From NCBI GenBank assembly GCA_021795275.1, contig JAJYPO010000051.1:1-13506 (forward strand): DNA of 13,506 bases. Direction: 5' to 3'. This stretch comes from Nitrospirota bacterium (GTDB lineage Bacteria; Nitrospirota_A; Leptospirillia; Leptospirillales; Leptospirillaceae). The notes under the pieces were generated by a model. The model made no database searches and was not told the DNA's origin. It worked only from the letters and a program-made list of their open reading frames with translations. Positions 1 to 6,353 of the stretch are shown in pieces. A program made the position numbers and the translations under genes. The first letter of the stretch is position 1, and each line of letters begins with the position of its first letter.

Positions 1-18
1 CCGGTTCAAGAGCCAAAA

Positions 19-1200
19 TCACACCCTCCAAGTGGCGCCATTAAGGCGGTCAGGGGTGGCTCCATTAGGGCGGTCAGTGACAATTTCGGCCACAATCCTC
101 TTTCCTCTCATCTTCCTCGCCTCGAAGTTTGTCTTGAGAAGCTCTCCAAAAAGAACATCCTGAAAGCAGACGCTCGGAAGAATGACTGTATCTTTCCATT
201 GAATCGGCTTCCCTCCCGACTCTTTTTCCGTCTCGAAGTCGCCTTTTCCTATGAGATTGATCACAGGAATGACATATCGCTCCGGTTCGAACATGACGTT
301 TTTTGAGAATCCCAATCCGATAATGAATGCTTCCTGATTTTTTGTGGTGACCAGCGTTCCCGTTCCGATGACGGCCTTTTTCTTGAGCAGAGCGTAGGCG
401 TTCATCTTGTCCAATGCCATGATTTTCTGTGGCGTCAACACGCCGATTTCCCCCTCCGGCAACACGGTTATGTCGTGGTCATTGATGCCCGTATCGATGT
501 CTTTAATCGTCTGCAAAAACGATGAGGCATTGTTGATTGGGTCGATAACCATCAATGTTTTCTTCCCGATTGCATCGATTTTTTCGTGCGATTTTTGCGC
601 AAAAAACACATTGATCGACAGGGGAATGAGCAAAATTCCGGCAAGAATCGTGACGTTTTTTGTCCGATTTTTCGTCTGAGTCAGATCGCTTTTGACCAGA
701 TGAGCCACGCCCGTGATCGCCAAAACTTCGAGGATAATTCCGGCATATCCCGTCCCCGGAAACAGAAGTCCTGCGCTCACAAAAGGACTTGCGTACCCGT
801 TTAACTCGAAGCCAGGCACGAGAGGAAGCGCACACTGGACGACGAGCAAGCTGAGTCCTCCCGTGAGATACCGATACTCTTCCCCGAATGTTTTTGGGTT
901 TGGAAAGACCCACGTCAACGACAGCAGTAGAACGGCAATGCCCGTTCCAAAAACGCCGAGAGAGCCGTTAATGTTTCCATGGTGAGGCGTAAAATGTTCC
1001 AGAAATTTTTTTATCAGCCACGGATCCTCCAATGACACGCCGATGTAATATCCGATGGCCAGCGTCCAGTACTCTTTTTTGTTCTCCAGTATCATCCATG
1101 TTACAGGAAAAAGCAGGGTGACTATCAGTGCCCAGCCGCCTATTAGTAAGGCAAAGGCCCCGATTCCCGCCCCTACCGACACGATCTTTATGTATCTCAA
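19..1200 (-). CDS. traB: TraB-like conjugal transfer protein, membrane and nitrilase-fold domain, probably 3'-truncated
   Basis: 393 residues from a TTG start with AGGAGG 5 nt upstream. Residues 1-200 are strongly hydrophobic, with several membrane segments. Residues about 210-375 look like a CN-hydrolase domain related to apolipoprotein N-acyltransferase: a Glu in the VLPEGE motif (E249) and a Cys in the VCFQD motif (C345). The usual catalytic Lys is not obvious. This arrangement matches TraB of Ti-type plasmids, where traB sits with traF and the relaxase gene traA; the same partners are found here, but divergently transcribed. Only 48 residues follow C345, fewer than expected for the fold, and the last 18 or so are repetitive (DRPNGAT/DRLNGAT) and come from the 24-bp DNA repeat. 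I infer that an insertion replaced the natural C-terminus, so the protein may be inactive. Confidence 0.68.
   Translation of the reverse strand: MRYIKIVSVGAGIGAFALLIGGWALIVTLLFPVTWMILENKKEYWTLAIGYYIGVSLEDPWLIKKFLEHFTPHHGNINGSLGVFGTGIAVLLLSLTWVFPNPKTFGEEYRYLTGGLSLLVVQCALPLVPGFELNGYASPFVSAGLLFPGTGYAGIILEVLAITGVAHLVKSDLTQTKNRTKNVTILAGILLIPLSINVFFAQKSHEKIDAIGKKTLMVIDPINNASSFLQTIKDIDTGINDHDITVLPEGEIGVLTPQKIMALDKMNAYALLKKKAVIGTGTLVTTKNQEAFIIGLGFSKNVMFEPERYVIPVINLIGKGDFETEKESGGKPIQWKDTVILPSVCFQDVLFGELLKTNFEARKMRGKRIVAEIVTDRPNGATPDRLNGATWRV
33..80. repeat. Two tandem 24-bp repeats, possibly the terminus of an IS21-like element
   Basis: Copy 1 (33-56) and copy 2 (57-80) differ at 4 of 24 positions and share the core CCATTA-rGGCGGTCAG. 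On the minus strand each begins TGACCGCC and reads on through an AATGG core. From memory, short tandem repeats of this sort lie at the ends of some IS21-family elements, whose tips are TG...CA. The CA at 75-76 could therefore be the tip of an insertion sequence lying to the left. The repeats encode the repetitive last residues of the TraB-like protein. The IS assignment is inference, because no transposase is visible in the window. Confidence 0.45.
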
Positions 1201-1873
1201 ATCCCCCTCCTTTGGTGTGTTATCCCTAAAAAATTACTCACCCCCTTACGCTAGCAGATCCCCACTTCTTTGATGGTTCTTTGTCCGAAAATTTTGTGAC
1301 CCCCTCCCAATGAATAAGAGTACAAGAAGTAAATTTCCCGACCCTCTTTTTTTTCTTTTGTGGTGATGTTTTGCGTGACTCGGTAAATCGTGTTAGTAAG
1401 AGTTAAAACTATCGACCTTTTCATTTTTTCAAAAAAGTTCATTGTTTTGTCGTAATTTTTCCTTTGCAGAAATAGTTTTAATCCACTTCTCTTAGATCGT
1501 ATTTCGGCCATTTTTTGTATATAAATTTTCTTTATTTGTACGATTTCGGCAAAAGTGACAAAATGCGTCTTTTCAAAAAAGGACAAAATATTCGTTTTTT
1601 GTTTTTTAATAATTTGATAGTTGTTTTTGAGTTTCGTATTTCATCATTCTTTTGACGAAATTCATAAGCCAATTAAAATATGCAACTTTTCATAATTTTC
1701 CCGCACCATTGATTGTTCAAATTTCAAGAGTGTTTGTTGGCTTTTGTTTTTCGTACTTTTATACTTTCCACCGGGTATTTTCTAATTTCTTTCATGTTTT
1801 TTTCTCATCGGACATTTCCCTGTTTCTCCCCAAAAAGTCGTTAAGATTTTTCTCATTGATTGGGGGGTGGTCC
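1201..1873. other. AT-rich divergent intergenic region between traB and traF
   Basis: These 673 bases hold no convincing gene. The base composition is far richer in AT than the flanks; the 60 bases 1621-1680 contain only 15 G or C. Visible structure includes a 10-bp inverted repeat, TTAAAACTAT at 1403-1412 and ATAGTTTTAA at 1472-1481; the near-palindrome TTTTTTCAAAAAA at 1424-1436; and a minus-strand copy of the element decamer (TTTGTCCGA, 1280-1288). Both neighbouring genes read outward, so their promoters must lie here. An origin of transfer is possible, since oriT often sits between divergent tra genes, but I see no recognisable nic site. Confidence 0.55.
1652..1679 (+). promoter_or_regulatory. 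Candidate promoter for the traF-relaxase genes
   Basis: TTGACG (1652-1657) and TAAAAT (1674-1679) are separated by 16 bp and lie in the AT-rich region about 195 bases before the traF start. Each hexamer matches the sigma-70 consensus at five of six positions. AT-rich sequence yields such matches by chance, so this is only the best candidate for the plus-strand tra genes. Confidence 0.35.
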
Positions 1874-2419
1874 ATGAAATTTTCAAGGAAGCTTTTGTTG
1901 TGGCCTTCGTTGATTCTGATGTTTGCTTTTTTGACCATGCGTTTTCTCTTCGGACTATCGGTCATGGTCAACATCTCCGACTCAGAGCCTTTTGGTTTGT
2001 ATCTTCTCGATCTCTCCTCTTCCCAGCAAATTCGTCGAGGTGATCTTGTTGCCGCCTGCATCCCCCTGGACTTCGCCAGGCTTGCCTTCCGGCGAACCTA
2101 CCTCAAAGCCTCGTCGACCTGCCCGGGTCATGTCATCCCTGTTCTCAAACGTGTTTACGGTGTTCCTGGAGATCGGGTGGTGCTCGGAAAGAATGGGACC
2201 GTGATCAACGGCCAGACGATTCCCAATACAAGGAGGCTGGCTGTCGACACGCGCGGCAACCCGGTTCCTCATGCTACCTTTTCAGGAAAACTTTCTGGCT
2301 ACCTTCTCCTGGCTCCGACCTACCACCTCTCGTTCGACGGTCGCTATTTTGGTCCCGTTGCGCCTTCCGACATCATCGGGATCGTTCATCCTCTTTTAAC
2401 CTTCAGGAGGGTTCCATGA
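1874..2419 (+). CDS. traF: TraF-like S26 family signal peptidase (conjugative pilin maturation)
   Basis: 181 residues. The family is recognised by an N-terminal membrane segment (about 8-30); the SEPFGLY motif with the likely nucleophile Ser37; the KRVYGVPGD motif with the general base Lys92; and the SFDGRYFGPV motif with Asp155. In RP4-type systems TraF cleaves and cyclises the TrbC pilin at the inner membrane. The ATG at 1874 is preferred because it puts the membrane anchor at the N-terminus and gives the family's usual length; a G-rich stretch (1862-1870) may serve as the ribosome site. The frame stays open upstream to a TTG at 1652, but that extension is AT-driven and lies in the probable promoter. 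The stop overlaps the relaxase start by 4 nt (ATGA), so translation is probably coupled. The pilin substrate (trbC) is not in the window. Confidence 0.85.
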   Translation: MKFSRKLLLWPSLILMFAFLTMRFLFGLSVMVNISDSEPFGLYLLDLSSSQQIRRGDLVAACIPLDFARLAFRRTYLKASSTCPGHVIPVLKRVYGVPGDRVVLGKNGTVINGQTIPNTRRLAVDTRGNPVPHATFSGKLSGYLLLAPTYHLSFDGRYFGPVAPSDIIGIVHPLLTFRRVP

Positions 2420-4005
2420 TTCTGGAAAAACATCTGCGCGCCTTTGTCTCGAATGCCATGATCAACTATCACCCCGCCAACAGACAGCGTGTGACGACAC
2501 GCGTCACGAAGTTGTCTTTTCGGACCGCCGATTTCTTTCAGGCGGTGAACTATATGTATCGCAAGGGAGGGGCATATGGCATCAGTTATCCGACCTTCTA
2601 TGACTTCAATAAGCAACCCGTCCCGGATCCCCTTGGCTATGCCGAGCAACTGAACAAAGAGATCCTCCGTCTCCGCCGGGATGTTCCCTTTTGGAAAGTG
2701 GCCGTGTCTCCGGAGTTTGGATTTCTGGTCAACGATCTCACTCCCAAGGTGATCGAGGCCTTTCGCGCCTACATGCAACGACGCGGACATGACGCCATCC
2801 TGCTTGGCGCAGAACACAACGACACGGCCTTGCGTCATGTCCACCTCGTGATCCCTGAGGTGTATAAGGGTTGGGACAGAAATCGTAACCGAGCCTACAT
2901 TTCCTATCACATTCCCCAGTATCGCCTGACCCGCACCCTTCCCTTCCGTCTCGGGGTCAACCTCATCCGTGATCTTGGGCGGCGGCCTGACATTCCCACT
3001 CTTAACCATGTGGCCCACGAAATGCGCTGGACGCCGATCGACGACCGGATCCGCTACCGCATGTCAAAGGACAGGATCCTCGACCTCAACCCCGCCCACC
3101 GCACTTTCAAAACGGTCTATGACCAGATCGAGCACCTCGAAGAAGTGAAGAGAATGAAGTTTCTCATGAAGTCGACCGTCCGTATGGCTGAACTGATCGA
3201 TGGTCACAAAAATGTTTACAAGATTCTTCCTGCCCATGATGAACTCTTGTATTCCCTCAAGCGATCATCGCCGCGCCTCTATGTCTTCCATCATGCCAGG
3301 AAGTATGTCTTGTCCCTGGACGAGTTGAGGTCTCGCGGCTTCCGTCTCGACACGCGGCTCGTTCCTCCCGGCCTTGAAGAAAGCCGTTACGATTTTGACA
3401 TGAGACACTCGACGGCTTTTTATCGAGGGGTCTCCTTCGCCCAACTCGAGCTGAACCGCGACATATCCTCTCAAAAGGTGGTCGCCCTTTCTTACATTCC
3501 TGTCGATCCTTTGGCTCCCTACGTCCGGGCCAACCAGGTGATCCTTGTCGATCGGCGCACGGGTCTTATCCGGGTCGCCCGTTTTGGCGACATCGATCCC
3601 GACAAGGGCCATCTCCTGACGCCCACCTATGATGCTTACCGGAGCGAACGAAACATCAACGGGTCGTATCGCGAGGTCAATATCACTGAATTCCAGAGAC
3701 TTCAGGGCGTCGATGACGACTTCAAGGCCAAACTCGAAATCGAAGCCGACTTCTGGCGCCGCTGGCGTTTTTATCTCGATCACCAGGAGGACAAGATCGA
3801 AAAGTATCTTGTGAAACGCCAACAAAAGGTCGAACACAAACAGGAAAGAGAACTCGAGAGAACCAAGGAGAGAAACCTGACCCCCGAACAGGCCGTCCAT
3901 CGGGAGGTCACCCTCGATTTCGCCCAGTCGGCCAGCCAGAAAGAGTCACAGAATCGAGACCTCGAACTGGAGGGCGGGCTCCAACTCGGATCGGACGATT
4001 TTTGA
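2416..4005 (+). CDS. Relaxase, VirD2/MOBP-like (conjugative DNA nicking protein)
   Basis: 529 residues; ATG with AGGAGG (2405-2410) upstream, in 4-nt overlap with traF. A relaxase nicks one strand at oriT, stays bound through a tyrosine and pilots the strand to the recipient. The signature is the three-His/Asp metal site HNDTALRHVH at residues 134-143 (H134, D136, H141, H143). Candidate catalytic tyrosines are Y46 and Y48 in the NYMYRKGG motif, at the place expected for motif I. The strand WKVAVSPEFG (93-102) matches the usual segment before motif III. The N-terminal half resembles the VirD2-like relaxases that carry a DUF3363 C-terminus. Residues about 200-440 are not recognised. Residues about 450-495 form a highly charged, probably helical or coiled-coil segment. 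Position after traF fits a DNA-processing operon. The exact MOB subfamily is uncertain. Confidence 0.78.
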   Translation: MILEKHLRAFVSNAMINYHPANRQRVTTRVTKLSFRTADFFQAVNYMYRKGGAYGISYPTFYDFNKQPVPDPLGYAEQLNKEILRLRRDVPFWKVAVSPEFGFLVNDLTPKVIEAFRAYMQRRGHDAILLGAEHNDTALRHVHLVIPEVYKGWDRNRNRAYISYHIPQYRLTRTLPFRLGVNLIRDLGRRPDIPTLNHVAHEMRWTPIDDRIRYRMSKDRILDLNPAHRTFKTVYDQIEHLEEVKRMKFLMKSTVRMAELIDGHKNVYKILPAHDELLYSLKRSSPRLYVFHHARKYVLSLDELRSRGFRLDTRLVPPGLEESRYDFDMRHSTAFYRGVSFAQLELNRDISSQKVVALSYIPVDPLAPYVRANQVILVDRRTGLIRVARFGDIDPDKGHLLTPTYDAYRSERNINGSYREVNITEFQRLQGVDDDFKAKLEIEADFWRRWRFYLDHQEDKIEKYLVKRQQKVEHKQERELERTKERNLTPEQAVHREVTLDFAQSASQKESQNRDLELEGGLQLGSDDF

Positions 4006-4010
4006 GGCTG

Positions 4011-4050
4011 TCGGACAAAAGCCACTTTTCCGATCCGGAATCGGACAAAA
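4011..4050 (+). repeat. Direct repeats of TCGGACAAAA, 30 bp apart
   Basis: TCGGACAAAA occurs at 4011-4020 and 4041-4050, in the 98-base gap between the relaxase gene and the next gene. Each copy is followed shortly by a GC dinucleotide and TTTTC. The same decamer occurs inverted in traB (658-667) and, with one mismatch, inverted at 1280-1288. I see it nowhere in the chromosomal half of the window. It may be a binding site for a protein of the element. Confidence 0.6.
4029..4045. promoter_or_regulatory. Palindromic operator or oriT-like inverted repeat
   Basis: TCCGAT and ATCGGA form perfect 6-bp arms around CCGGA. The right arm overlaps the second TCGGACAAAA repeat. The site lies about 60 bases before the start of a probable ribbon-helix-helix gene. 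Proteins of that class often bind short repeated or palindromic sites in front of their own operon, so autoregulation is a natural guess. An oriT hairpin next to the relaxase gene is the alternative. Confidence 0.4.
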
Positions 4051-4103
4051 TGCTTTTCGGGCCTTTTTTCGTGAAAGAATGTTCCTAATCGGGAGGTCTC
4101 CTT

Positions 4104-4595
4104 TTGAAAACGCTCAAGCTTTCTTTTGAGGATGCCGCCCTGGAGGCGTTTGAAGCCTACGCCGCCTCGGTCAAAATGTCACCGGCCGAGATTCTGGGCC
4201 ATTTGGTTCAGGATCTGGTGAACGCCTCATCCTCGGATCCGTTGGCCATTCTCGGAAAAACATCCCGGAATGTGGCGGATGCGTACCCTATCGAATCGAT
4301 CCGGCTTCTTTGTTTCGTCAAGACGGCCCTGTTGCGCACGCTTTTGTCCCAGGAGGGTTCCACGAAGAATGGGAAAGACGACGCGGCGATCTCACGCCTG
4401 ACGGCGGACATTCAGAAACAATCCGACGAGGAGGCGAAGCGTCTGTTGACGGGCATTCGTAAGGGGGAGGCGGCTGCCTTCGCGCCGCTGCCTCCCGACG
4501 AGGACGTTCTTCAGGAGATGGCAGAGGAAGAAAAACTGTCCCAGCAGACCGGCGGCTCGTCGGGGGACGACTCTGAAGGAGCGGAGGATGTCTGA
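4104..4595 (+). CDS. Probable ribbon-helix-helix protein upstream of trbB
   Basis: 163 residues from a TTG start with GGGAGG (4091-4096) seven bases upstream. Residues 1-40 have the pattern beta strand (KTLKLSFED), helix, short turn, helix (PAEILGHLVQDLV) typical of CopG/Arc ribbon-helix-helix DNA-binding proteins. Residues 45-110 are probably helical, and the last 50 are acidic and low in complexity (DDSEGAED). In many Tn4371-like and related ICEs a CopG-family gene lies directly before trbB, and the same order holds here: its end overlaps trbB by 8 nt. It is likely a regulator or relaxosome accessory protein. The fold is inferred from the residue pattern only, and the long C-terminal part is not recognised. 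Confidence 0.6.
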   Translation: MKTLKLSFEDAALEAFEAYAASVKMSPAEILGHLVQDLVNASSSDPLAILGKTSRNVADAYPIESIRLLCFVKTALLRTLLSQEGSTKNGKDDAAISRLTADIQKQSDEEAKRLLTGIRKGEAAAFAPLPPDEDVLQEMAEEEKLSQQTGGSSGDDSEGAEDV

Positions 4596-4998
4596 GGTCG
4601 TCGATCTTAAGACCCGCACCGAAGCCGGACTTCGCCTCCAAAGTGCGGCCATTCAACCCTTCATGGACGATCCGGACTGCATCGAGATCATGCTGAACGC
4701 GGACGGGTCTGTCTGGATCGATGTCCTCGGATCCGGGATGCGCAAGACGGACGTGACCATCAAAGCTCTGGAGGCCAAGTCCATTCTGAACCGCGTGGCG
4801 TCAAGCCTGGGTCTCACCCTTACGGTCGAGACGCCGATCGTCGAAGGGGAGCTTGTCACCGATGGAAGCCGGATCGAGGGACTGATACCGCCCGTTGTCG
4901 ATGCCCCGGTCTTCGCCATCCGGAAAAGAGCCTCGAAGGTCTTTACCCTGGACGATTATCTGGTGGCCGTCAACACAATAATCCTTCTTTGTCAATAA
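4588..4998 (+). pseudogene. trbB: TrbB conjugal transfer ATPase, N-terminal fragment
   Basis: 136 residues are left of a protein of normally about 320 or more. The N-terminal domain is clear: the EIMLNADGSVW motif (34-44), the segment ending in ETPIVEGEL, then DGSRIEGLIPPVV and FAIRKRASKVFTLDDY, as in TrbB/VirB11-type ATPases that power the type IV secretion system from the inner membrane. After about residue 128 the sequence departs from the family (NTIILLCQ, then TAA). The Walker A and B motifs and the whole ATPase domain are missing, so it cannot hydrolyse ATP. ATG with AGGAG six bases upstream; it overlaps the preceding gene by 8 nt. The break falls about 25 bases before the excisionase-like gene, which points to a deletion that fused the trb operon to the integration module. 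Confidence 0.85.
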
Positions 4999-4999
4999 C

Positions 5000-5314
5000 A
5001 TGAAAACACTGACTTTAACCCAAGCTGCCGAGCTTCTTTTCCTATCCCCAAACTCCCTCCGCCAAATGGCCGCCGCAGGAAAAATCCCGGCAGCCCGGTT
5101 GGGGAAACGATGGATTTTTCTGGAATCAGACCTTGAGGAGTTCATAAGATCGCGGTATCGTAAGAACCGGCAGGCCCCCGTCATGGAGGCATTATGCTCT
5201 ACAAAAGAGGCAAAACGTGGTGGATCGATTTCACCACCCCGAACGGAGAGCGCGTTAGACGCTCGGCTCAAACAACTGACCGGAGAGCGGCACAAGAGTA
5301 TCACGACCGGGTGA
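5000..5314 (+). CDS. Excisionase-like helix-turn-helix protein
   Basis: 104 residues. Residues 4-50 form a MerR/excisionase-type DNA-binding domain: a helix with TQAAELL, a second helix (SPNSLRQMAAAG), the wing KIPAARLGKRWIF and the closing helix SDLEEFI. Such proteins steer a tyrosine recombinase towards excision or regulate it. From residue about 65 the protein is basic and low in order, and this tail is coded in the same DNA as the integrase N-terminus, in another frame (121-nt overlap). No good ribosome site is seen before the ATG; the sequence just upstream is AT-rich and belongs to the trbB deletion junction, so the original leader may have been lost. Excisionase is the likely role but is inferred from fold and position. 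Confidence 0.72.
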   Translation: MKTLTLTQAAELLFLSPNSLRQMAAAGKIPAARLGKRWIFLESDLEEFIRSRYRKNRQAPVMEALCSTKEAKRGGSISPPRTESALDARLKQLTGERHKSITTG

Positions 5315-6204
5315 AGGCTGAGCTTTGGCGCCAGGATCAGCTCAAAGAAAAACCCAAGCGGATTTGGGATGAGGCGGCGCTTCGGTGGCTCGATGGGCTA
5401 CAGAATCCCCGGACACAGAAAAATGCAGCTATAAGGCTGTCATGGCTCCAAACATTCCTCCGTGGAAAACTTCTGGAGGACATTGACCGGTCCCTGATCG
5501 CTGAGATCACCGCCGAAAGGGGAATAGACGTCACTCCCACAACGGTGAACCGGTATTTGGAAACACTCCAGGCGGTCCTTCACAAATCATTCGAATGGGG
5601 ATGGGTCGATCATGTTCCGGCCATTCCAAAAGTCAAAACCGCTTCCAAAAGGATCCGATGGCTCACTCATGAGGAGGCCAGAATCCTTCTCACCCATCTT
5701 CCTGAGCATCAAGCCGATCTGGCACGATTTGCTCTGGCGACCGGACTTCGCCAGCGGAACATCCTGGAACTCGAATGGAGCCAGGTCGACCTGAAACGGG
5801 CTCTCTGCTGGATCCACCCAGATCAAGCCAAGGGAGGACGAGCAATCGGGGTGCCCCTGAATCAGGATGCCATTAAAGTCCTCTTGAAACAAAAGGGAAA
5901 GCATGATCGGAGGGTTTTTACATTCCAGGGAAAGCCGGTGGGTCAGGTGAACACAAAGGCCTGGAGAAGTGCCTTGAAACGGGCCGGAATTACAGACTTC
6001 CGCTGGCATGACCTGAGACACACTTGGGCCTCATGGCATGTGCAATCGGGAACGCCGCTCCATGTTCTTCAGGAATTGGGAGGATGGTCGGATTACAAGA
6101 TGGTGCAAAGGTATGCTCACCTGACCCATGAGCATCTTGCAAGGTTTGTGGAAAACTCAACTCATGGTACAAATATGGCACAATCCCAACTTAGAATCGT
6201 CTAA
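5194..6204 (+). CDS. int: Tyrosine recombinase / integrase
   Basis: 336 residues; ATG with GGAGG four bases upstream. The N-terminus (YKRGKTWW) is the short beta-rich segment of phage-type integrases; residues about 55-150 are the SAM-like core-binding domain; residues about 155-315 are the catalytic domain. The catalytic set is complete: R186 in ATGLR, K213 in the beta-hairpin, H272 and R275 in HDLRH, W298 in place of the second His (LGGWSD) and nucleophile Y307 in RYAHL. Trp at that place is common in tyrosine recombinases. Its stop codon lies inside an inverted repeat that runs into the 3' end of tRNA-Ala, so the tRNA end is the probable attachment site. The enzyme appears intact and could still excise the element if the other attachment site survives. 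Confidence 0.93.
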   Translation: MLYKRGKTWWIDFTTPNGERVRRSAQTTDRRAAQEYHDRVKAELWRQDQLKEKPKRIWDEAALRWLDGLQNPRTQKNAAIRLSWLQTFLRGKLLEDIDRSLIAEITAERGIDVTPTTVNRYLETLQAVLHKSFEWGWVDHVPAIPKVKTASKRIRWLTHEEARILLTHLPEHQADLARFALATGLRQRNILELEWSQVDLKRALCWIHPDQAKGGRAIGVPLNQDAIKVLLKQKGKHDRRVFTFQGKPVGQVNTKAWRSALKRAGITDFRWHDLRHTWASWHVQSGTPLHVLQELGGWSDYKMVQRYAHLTHEHLARFVENSTHGTNMAQSQLRIV

Positions 6205-6209
6205 GTTGG
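6186..6209. repeat. Perfect 10-bp inverted repeat at the int-tRNA junction (putative attachment core)
   Basis: CCAACTTAGA (6186-6195) and TCTAAGTTGG (6200-6209) flank the four bases ATCG. The repeat includes the int stop codon, and its outer three bases (TGG, 6207-6209) encode the CCA end of the tRNA. Paired inverted arms around a short spacer are what a tyrosine recombinase core site looks like, although spacers are usually 6-8 bp. No T-run follows on either strand, which argues against an intrinsic terminator. Confidence 0.5.
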
Positions 6210-6282
6210 TGGAGGGTAGGGGATTTGAACCCCTGACCTTCAGGGTGCGATCCTGACGCTCTCCCAACTGAGCTAACCCCCC
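6207..6282 (-). tRNA. tRNA-Ala, anticodon CGC
   Basis: The 76 bases fold as a full cloverleaf with an encoded CCA. The acceptor stem pairs GGGGGGT with ACCCTCC and contains the G3-U70 wobble pair that marks alanine tRNAs. The D stem is GCTC/GAGC. The anticodon stem TCAGG/CCTGA holds loop ATCGCAC, so the anticodon is CGC and the codon read is GCG. The T arm is AGGGG TTCAAAT CCCCT. It lies downstream of purN on the same strand. Its 3' end touches the integrase gene, so it is the likely chromosomal insertion site of the element, and the insertion has kept the tRNA whole. Confidence 0.95.
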
Positions 6283-6353
6283 AAAAAAGACGGAAGAAAA
6301 ACGAGTAAGGCGGAAAAGACGAGAGAAAGACTACCACAAGGGCAGGACAGACA

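Larger units (their letters stand above)
1..6206. mobile_element. Remnant of an integrated conjugative element (ICE-like), right end at tRNA-Ala
   Basis: The stretch carries conjugation genes (TraB-like, TraF-like peptidase, MOBP-like relaxase, ribbon-helix-helix protein, truncated TrbB) followed by an excisionase-like gene and a tyrosine recombinase gene whose stop codon lies next to the 3' end of a tRNA gene. That is the usual layout at the end of an ICE or genomic island. The left end is outside the window. No coupling protein (TraG/VirD4) and no mating-pair genes after trbB are present, so the visible part is not self-transmissible. The right boundary is inferred from the int-tRNA junction; no second copy of the tRNA 3' end is visible in the window to confirm the attachment sites. 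Confidence 0.75.

Noticed and set aside
33..80. CRISPR-like short repeats
   Set aside because: Only two direct tandem copies with no spacers and no cas genes.
1251..1586. Minus-strand open frame of 111 codons in the AT-rich region
   Set aside because: TTG start without a ribosome site, Lys/Phe/Ile-rich composition as expected from AT-rich noncoding DNA, no recognisable domain.
1652..1873. Upstream extension of the traF frame (74 more residues)
   Set aside because: TTG start, Phe-rich AT-driven sequence, and the signal-peptidase family starts with the membrane anchor found at 1874.
2416..4005. Replication initiator instead of relaxase
   Set aside because: Rolling-circle initiators have a related His site, but the position after traF, before a probable RHH gene and trbB, and the spacing of the motifs favour a conjugative relaxase.
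6186..6209. Intrinsic terminator for int or the tRNA
   Set aside because: The stem is good, but no T-run follows on either strand.
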